Below the pieces are notes generated by a model. It was not told the DNA's origin and made no database searches. It worked only from the letters and a program-made list of their open reading frames with translations. From the NCBI GenBank assembly GCA_964398945.1, contig CAYNOT010000016.1:62001-126000 (forward strand): DNA of 64,000 nt. Direction: 5' to 3'. Made by a program: the position numbers and the translations under genes. This document shows positions 17,728 to 26,075 of this stretch, in pieces; position 1 is the stretch's first letter; the number at the start of each line of letters is the position of its first letter. Source of the stretch: JBGTGG01 sp964398945. GTDB taxonomy: Bacteria > Bacteroidota > Bacteroidia > Cytophagales > Cyclobacteriaceae.

Positions 17728-18444
17728 TTATTGTAGCTGACTTAGTTCGTTCAATCCAATTCTTCCTTCATAGATAGCTTTCCCCACGATGGCGCCATAA
17801 AGTTTTTGGGACTTTAGCAGGAGAAGATCATCTATGCTGCTCACACCACCACTCGCAATGAAATTGATGGTAGGGAAACGCAGCATTAATGCTTTGTATA
17901 AATCTGTATTCGTGCCTGCCAACATTCCATCTTTTGAAATATCCGTACAGGTTACAAACTTCAACTTGTGCCGTGAGAAATTATCAATCAGTTCATGGAT
18001 ATTTATTCCGGAACCGGCTTGCCATCCTTCAATGGCTACTTCCTGATCGTTGACATCTGCACTCAGGATAATGGAGGAAGGGCCGAATTGTGAAATCCAG
18101 TTATAGACCACTTCAGGTTTTTTTACGGCCAGGCTTCCGATATTGATTTGTGTAACGCCTAAGTTTAATAACCCTTTTACATCCTCTTCCTTTTTTACAC
18201 CACCTCCAAAGTCGACTTGCAACGCTGTCTTTTCGCAAATACCTTCAACCACTTTCCAGTTAACAACCTTTCCTGTTTTTGCACCATCAAGGTCTACCAG
18301 ATGGAGGTACCTCAGCCCGGCATCGGCAAATTGTTTTGCCACCTCTACCGGCCGTTCATTGTAGATTTTCTTTTTTGAATAATCGCCCTGGGAAAGGCGT
18401 ACGCATTTTCCGTCAATGATATCGATAGCAGGGATGATCTTCAT
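17728..18444 (-). CDS. hisA: ProFAR isomerase
   Basis: 238 residues, a (beta/alpha)8 barrel paralogous to HisF. Motifs: IIPAIDIIDGKCVRLSQGD, VDFGGGVKKEEDV, TDISKDGMLAG and IASGGVSSIDDL. It isomerises ProFAR to PRFAR. Its start overlaps the hisH stop by 4 bp, indicating translational coupling. Confidence 0.97.
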   Translation of the reverse strand: MKIIPAIDIIDGKCVRLSQGDYSKKKIYNERPVEVAKQFADAGLRYLHLVDLDGAKTGKVVNWKVVEGICEKTALQVDFGGGVKKEEDVKGLLNLGVTQINIGSLAVKKPEVVYNWISQFGPSSIILSADVNDQEVAIEGWQAGSGINIHELIDNFSRHKLKFVTCTDISKDGMLAGTNTDLYKALMLRFPTINFIASGGVSSIDDLLLLKSQKLYGAIVGKAIYEGRIGLNELSQLQ

Positions 18445-19025
18445 AGGTCCAAAAAGTTTTTTAAAATCTGTGATCCGGCTTCAGCCGATTTTTCCGGATG
18501 GAACTGTACGGCATAAAAATTGTCTTTTCGCATGACGGAACTGAAAGGTTGAGTGTAGTGTGTGGTTGCCACTGTATTTGCATTTACCGGAACATAGTAA
18601 CTATGGACAAAATAGGTAAACTGATTTTCTAAAGTAGGGGAAAGCCAATCCTTTACATCCACCAATTGGTTCCAACCCATGTGCGGGACTTTTTGGTCGG
18701 TAGTTGCAATAAATTTTTTAACATCTTCAGTAAAGATGCCAAGACAATCCGTATTGTTTTCTTCGGAGTGTTTGCACATTAGTTGCATTCCTAAACAAAT
18801 ACCAAGCACGGGTTGCTTAAGTGATGGGATCAATTCACTCAACTTTGTGTTGCGGAGATACTTCATTGTTGAATTGGCTTCACCAACACCGGGGAAAATT
18901 ACTTTATCTGCGCGTTGAATAATTTCCGGATCACCGGATACTTCAAAGTCGGTGTTCATTCTTTCCAGCGCAAAGGAAACAGATTGAATGTTGCCTGCAT
19001 TATATTTAATTACGACCACCTTCAT
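18441..19025 (-). CDS. hisH: Imidazole glycerol phosphate synthase, glutaminase subunit
   Basis: 194 residues, class I glutamine amidotransferase. Visible: FPGVGEANSTM, nucleophile Cys in LGICLGMQLM, and the His-Glu pair in VQFHPEKSAEAG. It supplies ammonia to HisF. It is preceded by a 62-bp gap from hisB that contains a REP-like half element, and followed by hisA with a 4-bp overlap. Confidence 0.97.
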   Translation of the reverse strand: MKVVVIKYNAGNIQSVSFALERMNTDFEVSGDPEIIQRADKVIFPGVGEANSTMKYLRNTKLSELIPSLKQPVLGICLGMQLMCKHSEENNTDCLGIFTEDVKKFIATTDQKVPHMGWNQLVDVKDWLSPTLENQFTYFVHSYYVPVNANTVATTHYTQPFSSVMRKDNFYAVQFHPEKSAEAGSQILKNFLDL

Positions 19026-19066
19026 TTTTGATGTCTTTTAGATTTTAGTGAGGGACTGGGTTTAGC

Positions 19067-19089
19067 GAGTCTGAGTATAGCGAAGACTC
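19067..19089. repeat. REP-like hairpin between hisB and hisH
   Basis: GAGTCT/AGACTC stem around GAGTATAGCGA. The core (TCTGAGTATAGCGAAGA) resembles the arms of the larger inverted repeat at 20241-20327. The hisB stop codon lies at its edge. Confidence 0.55.
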
Positions 19090-20209
19090 ATAATACGCCT
19101 TTTGTTGTTGGCAGCGAATTATTTCCTTCCTCCTTTTTTATTGCCATTTTGATTGCTTTCGCAAATGCTTTAAAAATGGCTTCAATTTTATGGTGCTCAT
19201 TCGTTCCTTCTGCTTTTATGTTCAGATTGCATTTTGCGGTATCCGAAAAAGATTTGAAGAAATGAAAGAACATTTCGGTGGGCATTTCACCAATCATCTC
19301 ACGCTTAAATTCAGCATCCCAAACAATCCAGGGCCGCCCGCCAAAATCGAGTGCCACTTGTGCAAGGCAATCATCCATCGGCAAGCAAAAACCATAGCGC
19401 TCAATGCCGCGTTTGTTGTCCAGTGCTTTTATAAATGCTTCCCCCAATGCGAGCCCTGTATCTTCAATGGTGTGGTGTTCATCAATGTGCAGATCACCAT
19501 TTACATGCACCAATAAATCAATCCCGCCATGTTTGGAAAGTTGGTCGAGCATGTGGTCAAAGAACCCGATCCCGGTAGTGTTGGAAGAAATACCTGATCC
19601 GTCCAAATCAATTTCAACGCGGATGTTTGTTTCTTTTGTGGTGCGTTGAACGGTTGCTTTTCTTTTGATGCCAGCGACTTCCTTTACAATTGCTTCCCAA
19701 CTTGTTGTAACAAGGGAACAGCTTGATTGAAGTTGATTTTTTCCCAGCTCACTTTTTAAATCCCCATTGTTGATAAGTATTCCTTTCGAACCCAGGTTTT
19801 TAGCCAATTCAATATCTGTAAGCCTGTCGCCAATCACGTAGGAATTTGCCAGGTCGTAGTTGCCGTTCAGGTATTTTGTCAGCAGGGCTGTGCCGGGTTT
19901 TCGTGTAGGTTTGTTTTCATGGCCGAACGTTTTGTCAATGATGATTTCATTAAAAACAATCCCTTCACCTTCAAGGGTCTTTAACATTTTGTTGTGCGCG
20001 GGCCAAAACGTTTCTTCCGGAAAACTGTTGGTTCCCAATCCATCCTGGTTCGTTACCATCACCAATTCATAATCCGTTTGGTCAACGATTTTCTTTAAGC
20101 CTGTAATAGCGCCCGGATAAAACTCCAATTTCTCCAAACTGTCAATTTGCTGGTCGGCTGGTTCAATAATGATGGTGTCATCGCGGTCGATGAATAGTGC
20201 TTTTTTCAT
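19088..20209 (-). CDS. hisB: Histidinol-phosphatase / imidazoleglycerol-phosphate dehydratase
   Basis: 373 residues, the bifunctional form. The N-terminal HAD-type phosphatase (about 1-165) has FIDRDDTIIIEP, MVTNQDGLG and YVIGDRLTDIELA. The C-terminal dehydratase (about 180-373) has GIGFFDHMLDQLSKHG, DEHHTIEDTGLALGEA and EHHKIEAIFKAFAKA. It catalyses the dehydratase and phosphatase steps. It is separated from hisC by 152 bp carrying an inverted repeat, and from hisH by 62 bp, the only real gaps in the operon. Confidence 0.97.
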   Translation of the reverse strand: MKKALFIDRDDTIIIEPADQQIDSLEKLEFYPGAITGLKKIVDQTDYELVMVTNQDGLGTNSFPEETFWPAHNKMLKTLEGEGIVFNEIIIDKTFGHENKPTRKPGTALLTKYLNGNYDLANSYVIGDRLTDIELAKNLGSKGILINNGDLKSELGKNQLQSSCSLVTTSWEAIVKEVAGIKRKATVQRTTKETNIRVEIDLDGSGISSNTTGIGFFDHMLDQLSKHGGIDLLVHVNGDLHIDEHHTIEDTGLALGEAFIKALDNKRGIERYGFCLPMDDCLAQVALDFGGRPWIVWDAEFKREMIGEMPTEMFFHFFKSFSDTAKCNLNIKAEGTNEHHKIEAIFKAFAKAIKMAIKKEEGNNSLPTTKGVL

Positions 20210-20240
20210 ATTAAATTTTCATACTTCAAAATAGTCATTC

Positions 20241-20327
20241 TCGTCATTCAGAGGGAGGAACGACCGAAGAATCTTTATACTAATTTACTTAGTTTGAAAG
20301 ACTCTTCGCTAACGCTCAGAGTGACGA
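20241..20327. repeat. REP-like inverted repeat between hisC and hisB
   Basis: Imperfect inverted repeat with arms of about 31-36 bp: the left arm begins TCGTCATTCAGAGGGAGGAA and the right arm ends CTCAGAGTGACGA. The motifs GTCATTC..GAGGAACGA..GAAGAATCT and AGACTCTTCGCTAACGCTCA are of a kind seen repeatedly between genes in Bacteroidota. It lies within the his transcript, so it would form a large stem in the mRNA. Confidence 0.7.
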
Positions 20328-20361
20328 TTACTTTAAATCGTGCTTTCGTTATTTTACATTT

Positions 20362-21396
20362 TTATGTTTGTATTGAATTCATTTTTTCAAGTAGTGCTTT
20401 ATTTTCTTCCGGTGTTCCGATGGTAATCCGCAAACAATTTTCACACAAGGTAACAGAAGACCGGTCACGAAGGACAATTCCTTTTTGCATCATCCGATTA
20501 TAGATTGCTTTTGCATCGGTCATTTTCACCAATAAAAAATTGGCATCAGAAGGAAGGATTTTTTTTACAAACGCGAATCTTGAAAGTTCAGCGCGAAGCT
20601 TTTCCCGCTCTTCAAGAATTGTTTTTACATTTTGCTTGATCCCGTCTTCGTGCTTTAGCTTTTCCAGCACCAGCGATTGCGTGCTTACATTCAGGTTATA
20701 GGGATATTTTATCTTGTTCAAAACCCCGATAATTTCCGTTGAAGCGAAACACATCCCCAACCTAAGTCCGGCAAGCCCCCATGCCTTAGAAAGGGTTTGT
20801 AAGATTACAAGATTAGGATATTGGTTTATGTGTTGACTAAACCCTGCAAAAGATGAAAAATCGATATACGCTTCATCCAGTACAACCAATCCGTTGAAAG
20901 TGGTAATGATTTTCTTGATGTCTTCCTCATTCAAAAGATTCCCGGAAGGATTGTTCGGACTACATAAGAAGATTATTTTGGTTGTCCCATCAATTGTTGA
21001 ATTGATCGATTTCAAATCAAGTTGAAAATCGGCAGTCAGTGATGCCACCTGAACATTCACAGCGTTGATATCTGCACACACTTTGTACATACCGTAGGTT
21101 GGCGGTGTGATTAAAATCGAATCCATATTCGGTTCGCAGAAAGCGCGAATAAGCAGATCAATTGGTTCATCGCTTCCGTTTCCCAAAAAGATTTGGGTTG
21201 GATCGATATTTTTGATTTTACTTAATTCAATCTTCAGTTCCCGCTGTAGCGGATCGGGATAGCGATTGTAGGGGGAAGGAAACGGATTTTCGTTGGCATC
21301 TAAAAATATTTCAGCGTCACCCACAAACTCATCGCGTGCAGATGAATAGGGTTTAAGTTCCAGGATATTTTTCCGTACTAATTTTTCTAAGTTCAT
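20362..21396 (-). CDS. hisC: Histidinol-phosphate aminotransferase
   Basis: 344 residues, a class II fold-type I PLP enzyme. Visible: FLDANENPFPSPYNRYPDP, LGNGSDEPIDLLIRAFC, SPNNPSGN, VLDEAYIDF, the PLP-lysine segment LQTLSKAWGLAGLRLG and the C-terminal CLRITIGTPEENKALL. It transfers an amino group from glutamate to imidazole-acetol phosphate. Its start overlaps the hisD stop by 4 bp. Confidence 0.97.
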   Translation of the reverse strand: MNLEKLVRKNILELKPYSSARDEFVGDAEIFLDANENPFPSPYNRYPDPLQRELKIELSKIKNIDPTQIFLGNGSDEPIDLLIRAFCEPNMDSILITPPTYGMYKVCADINAVNVQVASLTADFQLDLKSINSTIDGTTKIIFLCSPNNPSGNLLNEEDIKKIITTFNGLVVLDEAYIDFSSFAGFSQHINQYPNLVILQTLSKAWGLAGLRLGMCFASTEIIGVLNKIKYPYNLNVSTQSLVLEKLKHEDGIKQNVKTILEEREKLRAELSRFAFVKKILPSDANFLLVKMTDAKAIYNRMMQKGIVLRDRSSVTLCENCLRITIGTPEENKALLEKMNSIQT

Positions 21397-22679
21397 AAAT
21401 CCAAATCTTTAAGTCGCAAGCTGACGGCATTTTTGTGACCTTCCAAGAGTTCTGCTTCCGCCATCAATTCAACGATAGGCCCCAGGTTTTTAATCCCTTC
21501 TTTTGTAAGCTGTTGATAGGTGATGAATTTCATAAAGCTATTGACCGAAACCCCTGAAAATGATTTTGCATATCCGTTGGTAGGCAACGTGTGGTTTGTT
21601 CCGGAGGCATAGTCACCAACCGCCTCCGGTGTATAATCACCTAAGAAAACAGAACCTGCGTTCTTGATTGAACCTGCAACCGCGTCCGGATTTTTGGTAT
21701 TGATAATCAAATGTTCAGGAGCGTATACGTTGATAAAGTCAATGGCTTCTTGTTCATTTTCGATTACAATGATCCTGCTTTTCCCGAGCGCAACACTGGC
21801 GATGTTTTTCCGTGGCAGAGCTTCAAGTTGTGTTGTAATTTCTTTTTGGATGGGTTCAACCAATGTTTCGTTTGTAAGCACCAATATCACCTGACTGTCT
21901 TCACCATGTTCGGCCTGTGATAACAGATCAGCGGCAACAAAAGAAGGGGTTGAAGTTTCATCTGCATACACCAATACTTCGGAGGGCCCTGCGGGCATAT
22001 CGATGGCCACACCTTCTTCACTCACCAGTTGTTTTGCTTTGGTTACATATTGGTTTCCGGGACCGAAAATTTTTGAAATAGCAGGGATGGTTTCCGTTCC
22101 GTATGCCATCGCAGCAATCGCCTGCGCACCACCAACTTTATAAATCTCTGTGATACCAATTAGTTGGGCTGTAAATAAAATGGCCGGGTTAATATTGCCG
22201 GTTGAATCCGGAGGTGTACACAAAACAATTTGTGAGCAACCTGCAAGTTTTGCCGGAACCCCTAACATCAACACGGTTGAAAACAAAGGTGCTGATCCAC
22301 CCGGGATATAAATGCCAACACTTTCGATCGGCAAGGATTTTCGCCAACAGGTAACACCGGGCATCGTTTCGATTTTGATATCGGGCGTTGTTTGTAGCTT
22401 GTGAAAATTTTTAATGTTTTCTGAAGCTTGGATTATTGCATCCTTTAGTTTTTCGGGAATGCTTTGTACCGCGTTTTCGATTTCACTTTCCGTTACGCGT
22501 AAATCGGTTAATTGAACTTTGTCAAATTGAAGTGAAAATTCCCGTAAGGCAGAGTCCCTCGATTTTTTTACACGGTTTAAAATATTTCGAACGGTACTAT
22601 CCAAAAATTCAAGTTCGAGTTGTGGGCGTTCACAAAGTGCCGGCCATTCTTTACGGATTGGGTTGAGATACGTCTTCAT
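21393..22679 (-). CDS. hisD: Histidinol dehydrogenase
   Basis: 428 residues from ATG 22679. A longer reading to 22763 would lie inside hisG and lacks similarity. Motifs: YIPGGSAPLFSTVLML, GGAQAIAAMAYGTETIP, KIFGPGNQYVTKAKQLV, DMPAGPSEVLVYAD, QAEHGEDSQVIL, and the C-terminal GTNHTLPTNGYAKSFSG with zinc and substrate ligands. It oxidises histidinol to histidine with two NAD. The gap to hisG is 5 bp. Confidence 0.97.
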   Translation of the reverse strand: MKTYLNPIRKEWPALCERPQLELEFLDSTVRNILNRVKKSRDSALREFSLQFDKVQLTDLRVTESEIENAVQSIPEKLKDAIIQASENIKNFHKLQTTPDIKIETMPGVTCWRKSLPIESVGIYIPGGSAPLFSTVLMLGVPAKLAGCSQIVLCTPPDSTGNINPAILFTAQLIGITEIYKVGGAQAIAAMAYGTETIPAISKIFGPGNQYVTKAKQLVSEEGVAIDMPAGPSEVLVYADETSTPSFVAADLLSQAEHGEDSQVILVLTNETLVEPIQKEITTQLEALPRKNIASVALGKSRIIVIENEQEAIDFINVYAPEHLIINTKNPDAVAGSIKNAGSVFLGDYTPEAVGDYASGTNHTLPTNGYAKSFSGVSVNSFMKFITYQQLTKEGIKNLGPIVELMAEAELLEGHKNAVSLRLKDLDL

Positions 22680-22684
22680 ATATT

Positions 22685-23545
22685 TTACAAAATCATTTTT
22701 TCGATTGGGACCACCAAAATACCTTCGGCACCGAATGCGCGAAGTTGATCGATACGCTCCCAAAAATCATTTTCGTCTACCACGGAATGCAGGGATGACC
22801 AGCCTTTACGTGTGAGCGGAAGTATCGTTGGGGATTTCATTCCGGGGATCACATTGGTAATGGATTCGATCGATTCATTGGGGCAATTCAGCAAGATGTA
22901 CTTGTTGCTTTTTGCTTTTTGAACAGCTTCTATCCTGAACAGCAAACTTTCCAGGATTGCTTTTTTATCGATGGCCAATGACGGGTTGCCGATAATAACC
23001 GCTTCGGATTCCATTACCTGATCCACTTCACGTAATCCGTTATTGAGTAATGTGCTGCCCGTACTGACGATGTCGCAAATTGCATCTGCCAATCCAATAC
23101 TGGGTGCAATCTCAACGGAACCACTGATTTCATGGATGCCCGCTTCAACACCATTGGCTTTTAAATATGCTTTAACAATGTTCGGGTAGGAGGTGGCAAT
23201 GTTTTTTCCATCAAGGTCTTTGATGGAAGTATAGGGGAAGGCTCGAGGAACAGCAATAGACAATCTGCATTTCGCGAAATCCAGTTTCTTTACAAGTGTG
23301 TTCTTTTTCTGTTTTTCCACGAAAACATTTTCCCCAACGATGCCAATATCGGCAACGTTGTCTTCCACATATTGGGGGATATCATCATCGCGAAGGAAAA
23401 GAAGCTCAACCGGGAAATTTCGTGCTTGTGTTTTTAATTGATTGCTGCCGTTACTGAAAGCCAGTCCACTTTCTTTCAGGAGTTTAAGCGAGCCTTCCTG
23501 CAGCCGACCGGATTTTTGAATGGCAATTCGTAAAGGGTTTTTCAT
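22685..23545 (-). CDS. hisG: ATP phosphoribosyltransferase (long form)
   Basis: 286 residues, the long form with its own C-terminal regulatory domain, so no HisZ is needed. Visible: IAIQKSGRLQEGSLKLLKES, DDDIPQYVEDNVADIGIVG, catalytic-domain IATSYPNIVKAYLKANG, the PRPP loop DAICDIVSTGSTLLNNGLRE, and a C-terminal domain with PTILPLTRKGWSSLHSV. It is the first enzyme of histidine synthesis and normally feedback-inhibited by histidine. It is the first structural gene after the leader attenuator, 16 nt downstream of the terminator T-run. Confidence 0.97.
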   Translation of the reverse strand: MKNPLRIAIQKSGRLQEGSLKLLKESGLAFSNGSNQLKTQARNFPVELLFLRDDDIPQYVEDNVADIGIVGENVFVEKQKKNTLVKKLDFAKCRLSIAVPRAFPYTSIKDLDGKNIATSYPNIVKAYLKANGVEAGIHEISGSVEIAPSIGLADAICDIVSTGSTLLNNGLREVDQVMESEAVIIGNPSLAIDKKAILESLLFRIEAVQKAKSNKYILLNCPNESIESITNVIPGMKSPTILPLTRKGWSSLHSVVDENDFWERIDQLRAFGAEGILVVPIEKMIL

Positions 23546-23560
23546 AGTTGTTATAGTGTT

Positions 23561-23601
23561 AAAAACAAAAAGGGCTTGTCATTTTTGTGACAAGCCCTTT
23601 T
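23561..23601 (-). terminator. his operon attenuator (terminator hairpin)
   Basis: On the minus strand a perfect 14-bp stem (AAAAGGGCTTGTCA and its complement at 23568-23581 / 23588-23601) with a 6-nt loop is followed by TTTTGTTTTT-like sequence. It lies between the leader-peptide stop and hisG. A smaller hairpin ATGTTT/AAACAT at 23615-23631 overlaps the end of the leader frame, and a CTTTT/AAAAG hairpin sits just before the terminator; either could take part in the switch. Confidence 0.85.
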
Positions 23602-23619
23602 CTGAAAAGTTTATATGTT

Positions 23620-23697
23620 TTATGCAAACATAGCCGTGCCACGCATCAGGAGTATATGATGATGGTGGTGAAGACTGAAGTTTGTTGTTGTTCTCAT
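23620..23697 (-). CDS. hisL: Histidine operon leader peptide
   Basis: A 25-codon frame from ATG 23697 to TAA 23622-23620 contains five consecutive histidine codons (CACCACCATCATCAT) at codons 10-14. It lies 18 nt before a strong terminator hairpin and 74 nt before hisG. This is the standard arrangement of ribosome-mediated transcription attenuation: when charged tRNA-His is scarce, the ribosome stalls on the His run, and the downstream RNA should refold to avoid the terminator. The peptide begins MRTTTNFSL and ends GTAMFA. No clear promoter consensus is visible upstream. Confidence 0.85.
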   Translation of the reverse strand: MRTTTNFSLHHHHHILLMRGTAMFA

Positions 23698-23984
23698 TAT
23701 GCCAGCAAAGAAATCAAAAGGCATCCACATTTCAAAGCCTTCTGCCCATGAATGTAAAAATCAGTATTAAAATATTAAGAATGTATAGAAGCGATCCCCG
23801 GAAACGAAATTACGAACCATCGTTCGTAAAAGCTGTTGATACACGAAGGTCCGGGTTTATCGGGATTAACAAAATGGGTATCGGATCACCCGCTTACAGG
23901 GTGATTTCTTCTTTTATTTCTTCCAGATCGTTCAAATATTGATCTTTGTAATAAATTATTTTAAACGAAATCAAATAGCTGGCA

Positions 23985-25007
23985 ATGATCTATTCGAAGC
24001 GGACTGTATTCCTTTTGTTGGCACTAGCGTTTGGATGTTCTGAAACGAAAGAAGCCCGCCTACAGGGTTTTTTGGAGAAAGGAAATGAAATGGTAAAACG
24101 CCAGAATTTTCCCGAGGCGTTGGATTACTATCAGGAAGCCATCAAGTTGGACTCGTGTTATGCCGATGCATGGAACAATATCGGCATCCTGCAATTCAGG
24201 CAAGGCAAAATGCTGCAAGCACTTGCAAGCATCAACCAGGCTTTGTTTTGTAGAAGCGGATTTACAAATGCGTATTACAACCGCGCACGGATTTTTTACG
24301 AATTGAAAAATTACGCCAATGCAGCACATGACATTGAGCAGGTTTACAAAGTGTATCCGGATTCCAGTACCATTCACTTTATGCGCGGATTGATCCAGAC
24401 GGGATTGAAAGAATATAAACAATCGATAGAGTCTTTTTTAAAAGCAGGTGAGCAGGATAGTCTGAACGCGGAAATCTTTGTGAATTTAGGCTCAGCCTAT
24501 TATTTTTCGAATGACTTTATCCAGGCAGAAAAGTATTTGAAAGAAGCACTCAAGTTAAATCCTGAAGAGGTGTTTGCATACAATACACTGTCGTTGATTG
24601 AAATAGCGCGGAAAGATTATCTGCGCGCATTGGAATTGATCAACACTGCATTGAAGATGGAGGGGGATAATCCGTATCTGTTAAACAACAGGGGGTACAT
24701 CTATTTACTGACCGATACATTGGATGCCGCGCTGGCCGACATCAACATGAGCATTCGGCTTGACACAGAGAATGCCTGGGCCTATCGAAACAAGGGGATC
24801 TATAATTTGAAAACCGGAAAGTATGAAGATGCTGTCCGGCTTTTTAACCAGGCCATAAAAATGGATTCGAATGTTGAGCCCGTCTATTTTTATTTATCAG
24901 AGGCGTATCTTCAGTCAGGCAAATGGGAAGAAGCATGCAAAGCATGGAAGGAATCAGCCAATCGTGATGAGGAAGGAAGAAGTACCACGATGAAGCCGTG
25001 TAAGTAA
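23985..25007 (+). CDS. TPR-repeat lipoprotein
   Basis: 340 residues. The signal TVFLLLALAFGC ends in a lipobox Cys near residue 18. About eight to nine tetratricopeptide repeats fill the rest, with typical units such as FPEALDYYQEAIKLDSCYAD, YFSNDFIQAEKYLKEALKLN, DTLDAALADINMSIRLDTEN and TGKYEDAVRLFNQAIKMDSN. TPR lipoproteins act as periplasmic or surface scaffolds for protein complexes; no specific partner is indicated. The gene is divergent from the his operon, with about 290 bp between starts. Confidence 0.88.
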   Translation: MIYSKRTVFLLLALAFGCSETKEARLQGFLEKGNEMVKRQNFPEALDYYQEAIKLDSCYADAWNNIGILQFRQGKMLQALASINQALFCRSGFTNAYYNRARIFYELKNYANAAHDIEQVYKVYPDSSTIHFMRGLIQTGLKEYKQSIESFLKAGEQDSLNAEIFVNLGSAYYFSNDFIQAEKYLKEALKLNPEEVFAYNTLSLIEIARKDYLRALELINTALKMEGDNPYLLNNRGYIYLLTDTLDAALADINMSIRLDTENAWAYRNKGIYNLKTGKYEDAVRLFNQAIKMDSNVEPVYFYLSEAYLQSGKWEEACKAWKESANRDEEGRSTTMKPCK

Positions 25008-25071
25008 TTTGGTAATTTGCTGATGAGTAAATTTGGACGTATTTAATTGTCACGATGAAACTGAAACATTT

Positions 25072-25158
25072 GGGCTAAAGCCCTTCATCTTTGTTGTTAT
25101 TTGCCACGCACTTAAGTGCGTGGCAAATAACATTATCTTCCTTTGGACTTTAGTCCAA
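25072..25158. repeat. Cluster of three palindromes (nested REP-like element)
   Basis: GGGCTAAAGCCC (25072-25083), a perfect 36-bp palindrome centred on CTTAAG (25096-25131, arms beginning GTTATTTGCCACGCA), and TTGGACTTTAGTCCAA (25143-25158). The outer two are related: TTGGGCTAAAGCCC and, on the other strand, TTGGACTAAAGTCC match at 12 of 14 positions with paired changes. No coding potential in 25008-25279 otherwise. Confidence 0.75.
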
Positions 25159-25279
25159 GACGGCAATTTGAAGTTGTACCAGGATTTATTGATTATTGAT
25201 TGCTCAACGTATTTCTTTTAAATAGTCTTATCAAAAAAAATGCGAGGGCTTCATACCTTTTCTAAAACAATTGTGGTAA

Positions 25280-25918
25280 ATGAGAAGTGATTTTTTAGAC
25301 ACCTTAGTAAAACGGTTGACACGTGAATTGCCGGGAAGTACTGCCCACGAACCACTTCGTGCAGTTCCAACAGGTACGGTGGTCCCAACCTTTGAGCATA
25401 AGCAACCACCAAAACCGGGAAGTGTTTTGATTTTACTGTATGAAGAAGATGGTGAAATTCGTTTTCCTTTAATAAAGCGCACCGATTACAAGGGCCTTCA
25501 CAGTGGACAAATCAGTTTACCGGGAGGAAAGAAAGAACAAGGTGAAACTGAAAATGAAACCGCCATTCGGGAAACATTTGAAGAAATAGGGGTCAATCCT
25601 GCGAAAGTTGAAGTGATCGGTCATCTGAGCAAGTTTTTTGTAATCCCCAGCAATTTTATGGTTACTCCGGTGGTTGCAAAAATTGACCACAAACCAAATT
25701 TCATCCCCGACCCACGGGAAGTTGCAAGAGTTCTCCAGGGCAGGTTGAGCGACCTGGTCCATGATGATGCAATCCAGACCAAAGAGATTGTTGCCGCGAA
25801 TCAGTTTCGACTAAATGCTCCTCACTTTGAAGTGGAAGGTGAAGTTGTGTGGGGAGCCACTGCGATGATGTTGAATGAGTTTCGGATGGTGGTTCGGGAT
25901 GTTATGGGTATAAAGTAG
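25280..25918 (+). CDS. Nudix hydrolase, CoA-pyrophosphatase type
   Basis: 212 residues. The Nudix box is complete (GGKKEQGETENETAIRETFE followed by EIGV) and is preceded by LHSGQISLPGGK, the signature of the CoA-pyrophosphatase (UPF0035/NudL-like) subgroup. These enzymes split CoA or its oxidised forms to 4'-phosphopantetheine and 3',5'-ADP with a divalent metal. The C-terminal HFEVEGEVVWGATAMML is also typical. It stands alone between a repeat cluster and the response-regulator gene. Confidence 0.88.
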   Translation: MRSDFLDTLVKRLTRELPGSTAHEPLRAVPTGTVVPTFEHKQPPKPGSVLILLYEEDGEIRFPLIKRTDYKGLHSGQISLPGGKKEQGETENETAIRETFEEIGVNPAKVEVIGHLSKFFVIPSNFMVTPVVAKIDHKPNFIPDPREVARVLQGRLSDLVHDDAIQTKEIVAANQFRLNAPHFEVEGEVVWGATAMMLNEFRMVVRDVMGIK

Positions 25919-25983
25919 TCACTGACCAGAATAGGCCTTTCTTTATTTGGAATAATTCTACGTAGTCCATAATATTGCTCTTT

Positions 25984-26002
25984 ATTTAAAATAAATCTAA
26001 AT
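25984..26002. promoter_or_regulatory. Operator-like site before the LuxR-type regulator gene
   Basis: ATTTAAA-ATAAA-TCTAAAT, a 7-5-7 inverted repeat. On the reverse strand it reads ATTTAGA-TTTAT-TTTAAAT, matching the sites at 27245-27263 (heme operon) and 51211-51229 (suf operon). It lies 74 bp before the TTG start. Confidence 0.55.
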
Positions 26003-26075
26003 AAACTATCATAAAGGTTCTTGGTTTAGGTTTAATAAGGTTTTTCCGCTTTACATTCACTGAAAACAGTAGACT

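Noticed and set aside
22680..22763. 28-residue N-terminal extension of HisD
   Set aside because: It lies inside hisG in another frame; the normal HisD start is at 22679.
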